Assembly: GCF_002885975.1 (NCBI RefSeq)
Contig: NZ_POSP01000003.1
Location: 496,001-560,000, forward strand
Reading direction: 5' to 3'
Origin: Paucibacter aquatile
Lineage (GTDB): Bacteria > Pseudomonadota > Gammaproteobacteria > Burkholderiales > Burkholderiaceae_C
Length of the DNA stretch: 64,000 nucleotides
The notes beneath the pieces are model-generated. The model had not been told where the DNA came from. It was given only the letters and a program-made list of their open reading frames with translations, and made no database searches. The translations under genes were made by a program, and so were the position numbers. This document shows, in pieces, positions 45,104 through 53,301 of the stretch; position 1 is the first letter of the stretch, and each line of letters starts with the position of its first letter.

Positions 45104-45484
45104 ATGAACCTGAGCCGCCCCACCGCCGCACACACCACCCAGCCTTCGAGCGCAGCCCCCATCCCTGTTCAAGCGCAAAGCGCAGGCGAGGCCTCCACCC
45201 TGCCCAGCTGGGTCGCTCGCACCAGCCTGGAATCGGGCCGCAAGCCAGCACACCGGCGCGGGCATGGCCACGCCGGCCAGGAGCGTGCCGGTGTCTCGGC
45301 CGCCCTGCGTGCGCTGCGCGACCCGCAGTCCTGGATCACGGCCATCGCCGTGCTGACCCTGGTGGGCCTGAGCGGTGGCGCCTTCGAGGCCGAAGACAGC
45401 CACAGCGAGCGCAGCGCCATTCATCTGCACAGCGGCATGACCAACGATGCCGTGGTCGCCGAACTGAGCAGCAGCCAGCGCTGA
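45104..45484 (+). CDS. Small single-pass membrane protein, probably SOS-regulated
   Basis: This 126-residue protein fits no family I recognise. GGAG lies about eight bases before the ATG, and G/C at codon third positions supports coding. Residues 1-76 are polar, Pro/Ala/Ser-rich and basic around SGRKPAHRRGHGH. Residues about 77-94 (WITAIAVLTLVGLSGGAF) form one hydrophobic helix, and the last 32 are polar with several acidic residues. Positive residues before the helix favour N-in/C-out. The promoter carries two LexA boxes. By analogy with small SOS membrane proteins elsewhere, a division-inhibitor role is possible; that is inference only. Confidence 0.75.
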   Translation: MNLSRPTAAHTTQPSSAAPIPVQAQSAGEASTLPSWVARTSLESGRKPAHRRGHGHAGQERAGVSAALRALRDPQSWITAIAVLTLVGLSGGAFEAEDSHSERSAIHLHSGMTNDAVVAELSSSQR

Positions 45485-45609
45485 AGCCGGGCCCGAAACC
45501 GAGCTCGAAGTCCAGCCCGAGTTCTACCGGGCTCGGCATGCCGCGCTGAACTGAGGCGACGCTGTGCAGCGGCGCAAGCTCGATGACCTTCGGCGGGGCT
45601 GTCAACGCC

Positions 45610-47187
45610 TCAGGCGGCGTAGAACTTGCCGTGGAAGCCGTAGGTGACCCAGTACGGCAGCCACACCCGGGCCAAGGGGCCGGCGCTGAGCGCCTGGGCG
45701 TCAAAGACGCTGGCAAAACTTCGCTGGCGGCGGCAGTCATAGCCCAGGCCCAGCAGCCAGCCCTGGCCCTCACCGGCCGCGCCTTGCGGCGTGCCCGGCT
45801 TGGGCACCAGCACATGCTCCTCCAGCACCACCTCGGGGCCGAAGGCAAAGCGCTCGCGGCGCCCGGTCTCCAGATCCAGGTGCATCAAGCCGTTGTAGCC
45901 CCAGCGTGGCCCCAGGTCCACGGCCGTCGGGTAGTAGACATGGCGGTGGCGCTGGCCGACCACACGCGGGTCGACGACCGGAAACTCAACCGATTCGCTG
46001 CGCGACTGCACGCTGATGCGGCCAGGCGCTGAGGGCTGAACGCCCGCCGCACCGGGCGCCGCGGCCCCCATCTGCAAGCGCATGAAACGCGGCTGCGAGC
46101 TCTGCGGCGCAGGCCGCTCGCCGCGCATGACCTGCTGCAGCTCCGCATTGGCCTGAGGCAGCGGGCGAGACTCCACATAGTCCAGGTGCAAGGTCTCGGC
46201 ACCGGCCGCGCCCTCGTCCCAGGCATTGCCGAAGTGAAACACCAGGCTGGCCGGCACCTCGAACACGCGCCGGCGGCTGAAATCAGCCTTGTCGATCACC
46301 AGCACCCGGGTCGAGTCCTGCGCCTGCCAGCGCATGGAATCCAGCATGCTCTGGCCGCCGCGCACGGCCGCCATGTCCAGCTGGATCGGCGGCAGCAGAA
46401 AGACCAGAAAGCGCTGAGACATGGCGAAGTCGTGGACCATGGGCACGGGCACCGGTGACTCGAAGACCTCGCTGCGCACCACCTGACCCCGGGCCGAGAT
46501 CTGGTAGACCGCCATGCGATCGCCGGCCGTGCCGAAGTTCCAGACCGTGCCGTCCGGCTCCACCTTGGGGTGGGCCGAGAACGGCATGCCGGCCAGCTCA
46601 GGCGACCAGACCCGTGGGCCACGCGTCGCCAGGGTTTGCGGGTCCAGCTCGTAGGCGCTGCCGCCTTCCCACAGGGCATGGAGCCGGCCGTTGAGCAAGA
46701 TCACGCTGGTGTTGGCCACATTGAGGCTGTCGGAGTTCTGGATGGGCATGCGCGGCGGGATGGCCGTGCCGAAGGCCGGCAGCAAGAAGCGCCCGGCTTC
46801 CGCCTCGGCCTTGAACTTGCGCGTCTGCACAAAGCGGGCCTTGTGCGCCACTTGGCCGCGGCCAGCGCTGCCGCCGAAGGTCCAGGCCTGCACCAGGCCA
46901 TCGCCATCGAACCAATGGCGGTAGCGCTCCTCACCGCGGGCCATCAGGCCCGGTCCGTTGCGGTAGTAGGTGCCGCGCAAGCCGTCGGGCAGGCGGCCTT
47001 CAATCTGCAGATCGCGGGCGTCCAAATCCTGGCCACGCAAGCCCTGCAGCGGCAGCAACTCCGGCGCCCCGCTGGCGAATGCCGCCGCACCCAGGCCCTG
47101 GGCCATGGCTTCTTGCAGCCCCGTCCAAGCGAGGCCAGTGGCGGCACCGAACTTGAGCCAATCACGTCTTTGCAGGGTCATCGTCAT
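45610..47187 (-). CDS. Carotenoid oxygenase (RPE65/CCD-type) family protein, Tat-exported
   Basis: This 525-residue predicted non-heme Fe(II) dioxygenase belongs to the carotenoid/stilbene cleavage family. The four iron-ligand histidines are recognisable in SAHPKVE, VHDFAMS, FHFGNAWDE and, at the C-terminus, YGFHGKF. The N-terminus has a twin-arginine motif (QRRDWLKF) before a hydrophobic stretch, so export by Tat is likely, unusual for this family. GGAG upstream supports the ATG at 47187. It lies 34 bases after a DUF2141 gene. Substrate unknown. Confidence 0.88.
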   Translation of the reverse strand: MTMTLQRRDWLKFGAATGLAWTGLQEAMAQGLGAAAFASGAPELLPLQGLRGQDLDARDLQIEGRLPDGLRGTYYRNGPGLMARGEERYRHWFDGDGLVQAWTFGGSAGRGQVAHKARFVQTRKFKAEAEAGRFLLPAFGTAIPPRMPIQNSDSLNVANTSVILLNGRLHALWEGGSAYELDPQTLATRGPRVWSPELAGMPFSAHPKVEPDGTVWNFGTAGDRMAVYQISARGQVVRSEVFESPVPVPMVHDFAMSQRFLVFLLPPIQLDMAAVRGGQSMLDSMRWQAQDSTRVLVIDKADFSRRRVFEVPASLVFHFGNAWDEGAAGAETLHLDYVESRPLPQANAELQQVMRGERPAPQSSQPRFMRLQMGAAAPGAAGVQPSAPGRISVQSRSESVEFPVVDPRVVGQRHRHVYYPTAVDLGPRWGYNGLMHLDLETGRRERFAFGPEVVLEEHVLVPKPGTPQGAAGEGQGWLLGLGYDCRRQRSFASVFDAQALSAGPLARVWLPYWVTYGFHGKFYAA

Positions 47188-47221
47188 CGCGTCCACTCCT
47201 TGCGCGCTGCGCCAATTCACA

Positions 47222-47734
47222 TCACTTCAAGGACACGCTCAGGCGTGCACCGGCCACCACCTCGAACTGCGCCGCCTCGAACTTGGGCGGGCCGAACATG
47301 CCGGTGGCGTTGTTGGAGAAAGCAAAAGGCTCGATCGGCAGGCGCATGGCGTTCATGTCCAGGCGGCCATTGCCGTTGAGGTCGTGCGCCACGTTCAGAG
47401 CCAGGCGGCCGAGCGGCAGAGCCGCCAGCTTGATCACCAACCGCCCATCTTTTTGCGCGCTGGCCGGAGCGCTGGCCACGGCCACCGGCTTTTTGAGCCA
47501 ATCCTCGGGCGAGGCGAACACGCTGACCAGGATCTGGCCCTCGCTGCTGGCGATGCCGCTGAGTTCCAGCTCCATGTCGACCGCTGCAGCCGGCGCAGCG
47601 ACTGCGCTGACCGGTGCATCCGCGGCCAGGGCCGACAGGCTGCCGCTGCCGCTGAGCACGAGGCCGGCCGCAGCCAAGCCGATCAGTCGGCGCGCCGCAG
47701 CGGCCGGGCGGTGGAAGGAAGTCTCTTTGTTCAT
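47222..47734 (-). CDS. DUF2141 family exported protein
   Basis: This 170-residue protein has a signal peptide ending LSALA (about residue 37). A beta-rich domain follows with DUF2141-type features: VSVFASPEDWLKKP, LALNVAHDLNGNGRLDMN and FSNNATGMFGPPKFEAAQF. The gene precedes the carotenoid oxygenase with a 34-base gap and probably shares its transcript. The family has no settled function, but its members often sit near carotenoid genes. Confidence 0.85.
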   Translation of the reverse strand: MNKETSFHRPAAAARRLIGLAAAGLVLSGSGSLSALAADAPVSAVAAPAAAVDMELELSGIASSEGQILVSVFASPEDWLKKPVAVASAPASAQKDGRLVIKLAALPLGRLALNVAHDLNGNGRLDMNAMRLPIEPFAFSNNATGMFGPPKFEAAQFEVVAGARLSVSLK

Positions 47735-47889
47735 GGCAGGACCTTTTCGGGTTCAGTGAGTGGCGATGACTGAACTCTAGAAAGCCCCGCGCTGGCGTCC
47801 CAGCGCCTTGCGACCAAGTGAAGCCACGCAGCGCCAGCGGCGGCCGGCGGGCGCGAACGGAAGCGAGCTGAGACGAACCCAGGCCCATG

Positions 47890-47919
47890 AAAAAAAGGGC
47901 GACCGCCAGCGGTCGCCCT
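47890..47919 (-). terminator. Rho-independent terminator after the DAHP synthase gene
   Basis: On the minus strand AGGGCGACC pairs with GGTCGCCCT over six bases, followed by seven T, about 40 bases past the DAHP synthase stop. Confidence 0.9.
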
Positions 47920-47960
47920 CGATTCAGTTCGGACGCGTTTTGGCCCGGGGGCCTGCCCGC

Positions 47961-49097
47961 TCAGCCGCGCCGCGCGCGCACTGCCGCCGCCAGCTCGCGC
48001 AGCAGGGGCTCGGTCTGCGACCAGCCCAGGCAGGCGTCGGTGATGGAGACGCCGGGCAGCAGATCCTGCTTGGTCTGGCCCTCGGCCAGGTCCTGCCGAC
48101 CCGGCTGCAGATGCGATTCGATCATCACACCGGTGATGCGCTGCTCGCCACCCGCGATCTGCGCCGCCACATCGCGGCCGACATCGATCTGGCGCTCGAA
48201 CTTCTTGCTCGAATTGGCGTGCGAGAAGTCCACCATCACCTGCTCGCGCAGGCCGGCGCCGCGCATGGCTTCGCAGGCGGCAGCCACCGACGCCGCGTCG
48301 TAATTGGGCGCCTTGCCGCCGCGCAGGATGATGTGGCAATCGTCGTTGCCGCGGGTCTCAAAAATGGCGGCCGCGCCCATCTTGGTCATGCCCATGAAGG
48401 CATGGCTGGCGCGGGCAGCCAACACCGCATCGCTGGCGACCTTGATGCCACCGTCGGTGCCGTTCTTGAAGCCCACCGGGCAGGACAGGCCAGAGGCCAG
48501 CTGGCGGTGGCTCTGGCTCTCGGTCGTGCGCGCGCCAATGGCGCCCCAGGACACCAGATCGCTGATGTACTGCGGCGACAGCAGATCCAAAAACTCGGTG
48601 CCGGCCGGCAGGCCCAAGGCCGTCACATCAAGCAGCAGCTTGCGCGCCAGGCGCAAGCCTTCGTTCATGTGGAAGCTGCCGTCCAGGCGCGGGTCGTTGA
48701 TGTAGCCCTTCCAGCCGACCGTGGTGCGCGGCTTCTCGAAGTACACGCGCATGACGATCAGCAGGTCCTTCTGCAGCTCGGCGCGCAGGTCCTTGAGCAA
48801 GCGGGCGTAGTCCATGGCCTGGTCGTGGTCATGGATGGAGCATGGGCCTACCACCACCAGCAGGCGGTCATCACGGCCGTGCAGCACATCGCTGATGTCG
48901 CGGCGCGCCTGCTCGACCAGCTGCAGCGAGCTGTCCGGCGGCGGCAACTCATCCAGCAGCAGGGCCGGCGAAATCAAGGGGCGGACGGCGCCGATGCGGG
49001 TGTCGTCGGTGCGGGTGCTGTCCTGCGTGCTGGCATCGCCAGCATCGCTGCGGCGGCCGATTTCGCGGTCCTTTGCGGGGTTGTCGAGAGACTGCAT
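47961..49097 (-). CDS. aroG: 3-deoxy-7-phosphoheptulonate synthase (class I, AroF/G/H type)
   Basis: This 378-residue enzyme condenses phosphoenolpyruvate with erythrose-4-phosphate, the first step of aromatic amino acid synthesis. Class I alpha motifs are intact: VVVGPCSIHDHDQAMDYA, MRVYFEKPRTTVGWKGYIND, GARTTESQSHRQLASGLS, GFKNGTDGG and DFSHANSSKKF. The first roughly 35 residues are variable. Which of Phe, Tyr or Trp inhibits it cannot be read reliably, so the isozyme symbol is provisional. It is a single-gene unit divergent from pyrD. Confidence 0.93.
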   Translation of the reverse strand: MQSLDNPAKDREIGRRSDAGDASTQDSTRTDDTRIGAVRPLISPALLLDELPPPDSSLQLVEQARRDISDVLHGRDDRLLVVVGPCSIHDHDQAMDYARLLKDLRAELQKDLLIVMRVYFEKPRTTVGWKGYINDPRLDGSFHMNEGLRLARKLLLDVTALGLPAGTEFLDLLSPQYISDLVSWGAIGARTTESQSHRQLASGLSCPVGFKNGTDGGIKVASDAVLAARASHAFMGMTKMGAAAIFETRGNDDCHIILRGGKAPNYDAASVAAACEAMRGAGLREQVMVDFSHANSSKKFERQIDVGRDVAAQIAGGEQRITGVMIESHLQPGRQDLAEGQTKQDLLPGVSITDACLGWSQTEPLLRELAAAVRARRG

Positions 49098-49265
49098 GGC
49101 TCAAACTCCAAGAAACATTGCAGGCATTATCCGTGCAGGCCAAACCGCTGGTCCTCCGGCACGGCCCAATGGCCCGGTCTGGACCACGGGCTGGCGCCAG
49201 GTCTGGACGGGCCTACCCAAAAGCCAGCCCAGCCCTGCCCCGCCCCTCTGCGACAATTCGCGGCT

Positions 49266-50306
49266 ATGCCTCTGATCCCCTACGCCCTCACCCGCCCTTT
49301 TCTGTTCGGACTGGACCCCGAACATGCCCATGAGCTGACGCTGGGCGCCATCGCCCGGCTGCAGAACACACCGGCGCAATGCCTGTGGTCGCAGCCGCGC
49401 ATCGCCGATCCGATCGAGCTGGCCGGGCTGAAGTTCCCCAACCGCATCGGCCTGGCCGCCGGCCTGGACAAGAACGGCCGCTGCATCGACGGCCTGGGCG
49501 CCATGGGCTTCGGTTTCATCGAGGTGGGCACGGTCACGCCCAAGGGCCAGCCCGGCAATGACAAGCCGCGCATGTTCCGGCTGCCCGAGGCCGGCGCCTT
49601 GATCAACCGCCTGGGCTTCAACAACGAAGGCCTGGCCAGTTTCCTGGCCAATGTGCAGCGCGCGCACAGCTTCCGCGCGGCCGGCGGCCTGCTGGGCCTG
49701 AACATCGGCAAGAACGCCGTCACCCCCATCGAAGAGGCCGCCAGCGACTACCTGCTGGGCCTGGACGGTGTGTTCCCGCATGCCGACTACATCACCGTCA
49801 ACATCTCCAGCCCCAACACCAAGAATCTGCGCGCCCTGCAAAGCGACGAGGCCCTGGACGCCCTGCTCGGCCGCCTGCAGGAACGCAAGCTGCAGCTGGA
49901 AGCGAGCGCCAAGCGCCAGGTGCCCATGTTCGTCAAGATCGCGCCCGATCTGGACGAGGAGCAGGTCGCCGTGATCGCCCAAACCCTGCAGAAGAACGGC
50001 ATCGACGGCGTGATCGCCACCAACACCACCATCTCGCGCGAGGCGGTCAAGGGCCTGGCGCATGCCGAGGAAACCGGTGGTCTCTCAGGCCGGCCGGTGT
50101 TCGAGGCCAGCAACCGCGTGATCCGCCTGCTGCGCTCGGCCCTGGGTGGCAACTACCCCATCATCGGCGTGGGCGGCGTGATGAGCGGCGAAGACGCCCG
50201 CGCCAAGCTGCAAGCCGGCGCCGACCTGGTGCAGATCTACACCGGCCTGATCTATCAAGGCCCGGCCCTCGTCCGCGACTGCGCAGCAGCCATGGCCCGC
50301 GTCTGA
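49266..50306 (+). CDS. pyrD: Dihydroorotate dehydrogenase (quinone), class 2
   Basis: This 346-residue membrane-associated flavoenzyme oxidises dihydroorotate to orotate, feeding quinone. The N-terminal helix that docks to the membrane (YALTRPFLFGLDPEHAHEL) identifies class 2. The catalytic region NISSPNTKNLRALQ, FVKIAPDLDEEQ and the FMN phosphate site GVGGVMSGEDA are present. A CYTH gene follows 13 bases later, probably cotranscribed. Confidence 0.95.
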   Translation: MPLIPYALTRPFLFGLDPEHAHELTLGAIARLQNTPAQCLWSQPRIADPIELAGLKFPNRIGLAAGLDKNGRCIDGLGAMGFGFIEVGTVTPKGQPGNDKPRMFRLPEAGALINRLGFNNEGLASFLANVQRAHSFRAAGGLLGLNIGKNAVTPIEEAASDYLLGLDGVFPHADYITVNISSPNTKNLRALQSDEALDALLGRLQERKLQLEASAKRQVPMFVKIAPDLDEEQVAVIAQTLQKNGIDGVIATNTTISREAVKGLAHAEETGGLSGRPVFEASNRVIRLLRSALGGNYPIIGVGGVMSGEDARAKLQAGADLVQIYTGLIYQGPALVRDCAAAMARV

Positions 50307-50319
50307 ACGGGCGCAAGCC

Positions 50320-50781
50320 ATGGCCATCGAAATCGAACGCAAATTCCTGGTCCTCGGCGAGGCCTGGAAAGCCAGTGGCCCCGGTGAATTCATCAGCCAG
50401 GGCTATCTGAACCGCGACCCCGCACGCACGGTGCGCGTGCGCATCAAGGGCGAACAGGCCTGGCTGACCATCAAGGGCCGCAGCGAAGGCGTGGCCCGGG
50501 CCGAGTTTGAGTACCCGGTGCCGGTGGCGGACGCGCGCGAGCTGCTGGCCCTGTGCGAAGGCCCGCGGGTCGAGAAGATCCGCCGCGAGATCAGCCACGC
50601 CGGCATGCTCTGGGAGGTGGACGAGTTCCTCGGCGACAACGCCGGCCTGGTGGTGGCCGAGATCGAGCTCAGCGAGGCTGACCAGGCCTTCGAACGCCCC
50701 GACTGGCTGGGCCAAGAGGTCAGCCAGGACCCTCGCTATTTCAACTCGGCGCTCAGCAATTTGCCCTTCTGCCGCTGGTGA
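50320..50781 (+). CDS. CYTH-domain protein (triphosphate tunnel metalloenzyme)
   Basis: This 153-residue protein begins with the signature EIERKFLV (ExExK) and keeps the alternating charged strands of the triphosphate tunnel (RTVRVRIKG, AWLTIKGRS, EFEYPVP, EVDEFLG, VAEIELS). Such enzymes hydrolyse inorganic tripolyphosphate or related triphosphates; some are class IV adenylate cyclases. At this length tripolyphosphatase is likelier, but I cannot decide. It lies 13 bases after pyrD. Confidence 0.88.
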   Translation: MAIEIERKFLVLGEAWKASGPGEFISQGYLNRDPARTVRVRIKGEQAWLTIKGRSEGVARAEFEYPVPVADARELLALCEGPRVEKIRREISHAGMLWEVDEFLGDNAGLVVAEIELSEADQAFERPDWLGQEVSQDPRYFNSALSNLPFCRW

Positions 50782-50966
50782 ACCCCGCCAGGCCGGCCAC
50801 GCCGATTCATCGGGTTAGTCCCGAGATGCAGCGAAACCACGTTTGCATCCATTCTTTCGTTTTGCGCGCATTCCGTACAAGCCGCCTGCGCTGAGTTTCA
50901 CGACCATGGCGCTCCGTCATCCCCTGGTTGGGCCACCCGCTCGACCGCAACCGATGGAGCATGCCC

Positions 50967-53108
50967 ATGAAGCATTGGAACCCACTCACCCTGTCCATCC
51001 CTGGCGCCGCTCTGGCGCTGTTTGCCGTCACCGCGCAGGCCCAAGATCTTCTGCTGCGCCTGTCTGCCGACGCCAGCCTCGGCACCACCAGCCTCGACAT
51101 CAGCCACGCGCAGCGTGGCAGCTTTGCCCAGCCCGGCGCCCGGCAGAAACCGCGCGAGGGTGAACTGCTCGTGATCGGGCGCAATGCCCAGGGGCAGGAG
51201 TTGTTTCGCCGCGCCGTGGCCAACCCCAGCCGCAAGACGGCCGAGATCTTCAATGAAACGACCGGTCAGATTGAGCTGTCTCGGCCCTTGGCCGCACGGG
51301 GCGCGATTGAGCTGAGCGTGCCGGAGCCCGCCCAACTCGCCAGCCTTGAGCTGAGCGAGTACCGCAGCCAAGCGGGCCTGAGCGCAACGCCGGGCCGACG
51401 CCTCAGCCGCAAGGAGTTGGATGCCTTGGTTCAACGCAGCGCCCAGCAGAACACCTTGGCAGCGACCGCCGTGCCCACCGGCAGCACCCTGCTGTGGGAA
51501 AGCGGCAGCAGCGCTCAGCGCATGGACATCGTCATCATCGGCGACGGCTTCACCCGCGCTGAAATGCCGGCCTGGCAAACCGCGGCCCAGCGGGTGTCGG
51601 ACGGCATCCTGGCCGACCCGCTGTTCGCCCGTTTCAAGGGTGCGCTGAACATCCGCCGCGTTGACATCGAGAGCGCCCAGTCGGGCGTGAGCGAAGGCGG
51701 CGTGGTGCGCAACTCGGCGCTGGGCAGCCAACTGGGATGTTTCAACATCGCGCGCCTGGTGTGCACCGACGAGGCCAAGGTGCTGGCGGCCGTCTCGGCC
51801 GTGGCACCGGCCAATGGACGCGATGTGATCATCGTGCTGGTCAACAGCCCCACCTATGCCGGCGCGGCCAGCGGCAATATCGGCGGCTTCTCCTTGCACC
51901 CCCAATCCATCGAGATCGCCCTGCATGAGATCGGCCATGCGGCATTCCAGTTGGCCGACGAGTACGACAACGGCACCTGCGACACCAGCAGCGAGCCCCG
52001 CGCCGCCAACGTCACCCGTGTGGCCACACGCAACGGGGTCAAATGGGCGCCGCTGATCGCCGCCACCACGCCGGTACCGACCAACCCGGGCTCGGTCAGC
52101 AATGGCACGGTGGGGGTGTTCCAGGGTGCCGACTATTGCCCCAGCGGCAAGTACCGGCCGACCGAAACCTCGCGCATGCGCGCCCTGTCCAACCCCTGGC
52201 ATGCCGTCAATGAAGCGCGAGCCAAAGCGGTGTTCGACAGCTACACCGGCGGCGCTGGCGACGCCCTGCCCGTGATCAGCAGCCAGCCGCGCAGCGTGAC
52301 GGTCAATGCCGGCCAGAGCGCCAGCTTCAGCGTCAGCGCCAGCGGCAACGGTTTGAGCTATCAATGGCGCAAGAACGGCACGGCCATCGCCGGCGCCACG
52401 GCCGCCAGCTACAGCACGGGGCCCACCAGCCTCAGCGACAACGGCGCGCAGTTCAGCGTGCTGGTCAGCAACAGCGCCGGCAGCTTGAGCAGCGCGGCCG
52501 CCACGCTGACGGTCAGGAACAGCGATGCCGTACCGCCCAGCATCAGCACGCAGCCGAGCAATGTCAGTGTCAGAGCGGGCAGCCCAGCCAGCTTCTCGGT
52601 GACCGCGGCCGGCACCGGGCCGCTGAGCTACCAGTGGCGCAAGAACGGCAGTGCCATCGCTGGCGCCACAGCGGCCAGCTACTCGATCGCCGCCGCCGCC
52701 AGCGCCGACAACGGCGCGCAGTTCAGCGTCACCATCAGCAACAGTGCCGGCAGCGTCACCAGCGCCAACGCCACCTTGACCGTCACGTCGGACAACAGCG
52801 GCAGCAGCACCGTGAACGGCACGCTGGCGGCTGGTGCCAGCCTGACCTACCCCAGCGGCAGCCCGGGCTACCACCAAAGCAGCGCCGGGGGCAAGTTCAG
52901 TGCCACGCTCAAGGGCCCGGCCGGGGCCGACTTCGACCTCTACCTGTACAAGTGGAACGGCAGCGGCTGGGCCGTGGTCGCCAAGTCGGAGGGGCCGGAC
53001 GCCAACGAGGCCTTCAGCTACAACGGGACAGCCGGCTATTACTACCTGCAGCTCAGCTCTTACGCAGGCAGCGGTGCGTTCACGCTGAGCTACACCCTGC
53101 CAAAGTAA
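50967..53108 (+). CDS. Secreted M64-type metallopeptidase with Ig-like and C-terminal modules
   Basis: This 713-residue exported protein has a signal peptide ending AVTAQAQ. A peptidase M64 (IgA-peptidase-like) domain follows, with zinc motif HEIGHAAFQLADEY at His320-Glu321 and His324 and a nearby DIVIIGDGFT strand. Then come two Ig-like domains (about 435-515 and 520-605, each with LSYQWRKNG) and a PPC-like C-terminal domain (DFDLYLYKWNGSGWAVVAKS). GGAG seven bases before the ATG at 50967 fixes the start. It is probably an extracellular protease; the substrate is unknown. Confidence 0.88.
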   Translation: MKHWNPLTLSIPGAALALFAVTAQAQDLLLRLSADASLGTTSLDISHAQRGSFAQPGARQKPREGELLVIGRNAQGQELFRRAVANPSRKTAEIFNETTGQIELSRPLAARGAIELSVPEPAQLASLELSEYRSQAGLSATPGRRLSRKELDALVQRSAQQNTLAATAVPTGSTLLWESGSSAQRMDIVIIGDGFTRAEMPAWQTAAQRVSDGILADPLFARFKGALNIRRVDIESAQSGVSEGGVVRNSALGSQLGCFNIARLVCTDEAKVLAAVSAVAPANGRDVIIVLVNSPTYAGAASGNIGGFSLHPQSIEIALHEIGHAAFQLADEYDNGTCDTSSEPRAANVTRVATRNGVKWAPLIAATTPVPTNPGSVSNGTVGVFQGADYCPSGKYRPTETSRMRALSNPWHAVNEARAKAVFDSYTGGAGDALPVISSQPRSVTVNAGQSASFSVSASGNGLSYQWRKNGTAIAGATAASYSTGPTSLSDNGAQFSVLVSNSAGSLSSAAATLTVRNSDAVPPSISTQPSNVSVRAGSPASFSVTAAGTGPLSYQWRKNGSAIAGATAASYSIAAAASADNGAQFSVTISNSAGSVTSANATLTVTSDNSGSSTVNGTLAAGASLTYPSGSPGYHQSSAGGKFSATLKGPAGADFDLYLYKWNGSGWAVVAKSEGPDANEAFSYNGTAGYYYLQLSSYAGSGAFTLSYTLPK

Positions 53109-53301
53109 GGCATTAGCTCACCACACCACGTCCCTTCGCCCACCCGCTGCGTTCGTTCCCGGCCGCAGCGAGGCCGGCCCTGCCTCGCCCGTGCTGAAGC
53201 TCCGGCGAATCAGCCCGGCGCAGGCAGCAGCGCATGCGCCCCGCGTGCGAGGCGCCCACCTTCGTCACCGGCTTGTTCTCAAGCAGAAAGAGGAGACCCA
53301 C

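Noticed and set aside
45055..45549. An alternative start (ATG at 45055) in another frame downstream of the LexA boxes.
   Set aside because: That frame gives an Arg/Pro/His-rich product without normal codon third-position bias. The frame from 45104 has a better ribosome-binding site and a membrane helix.
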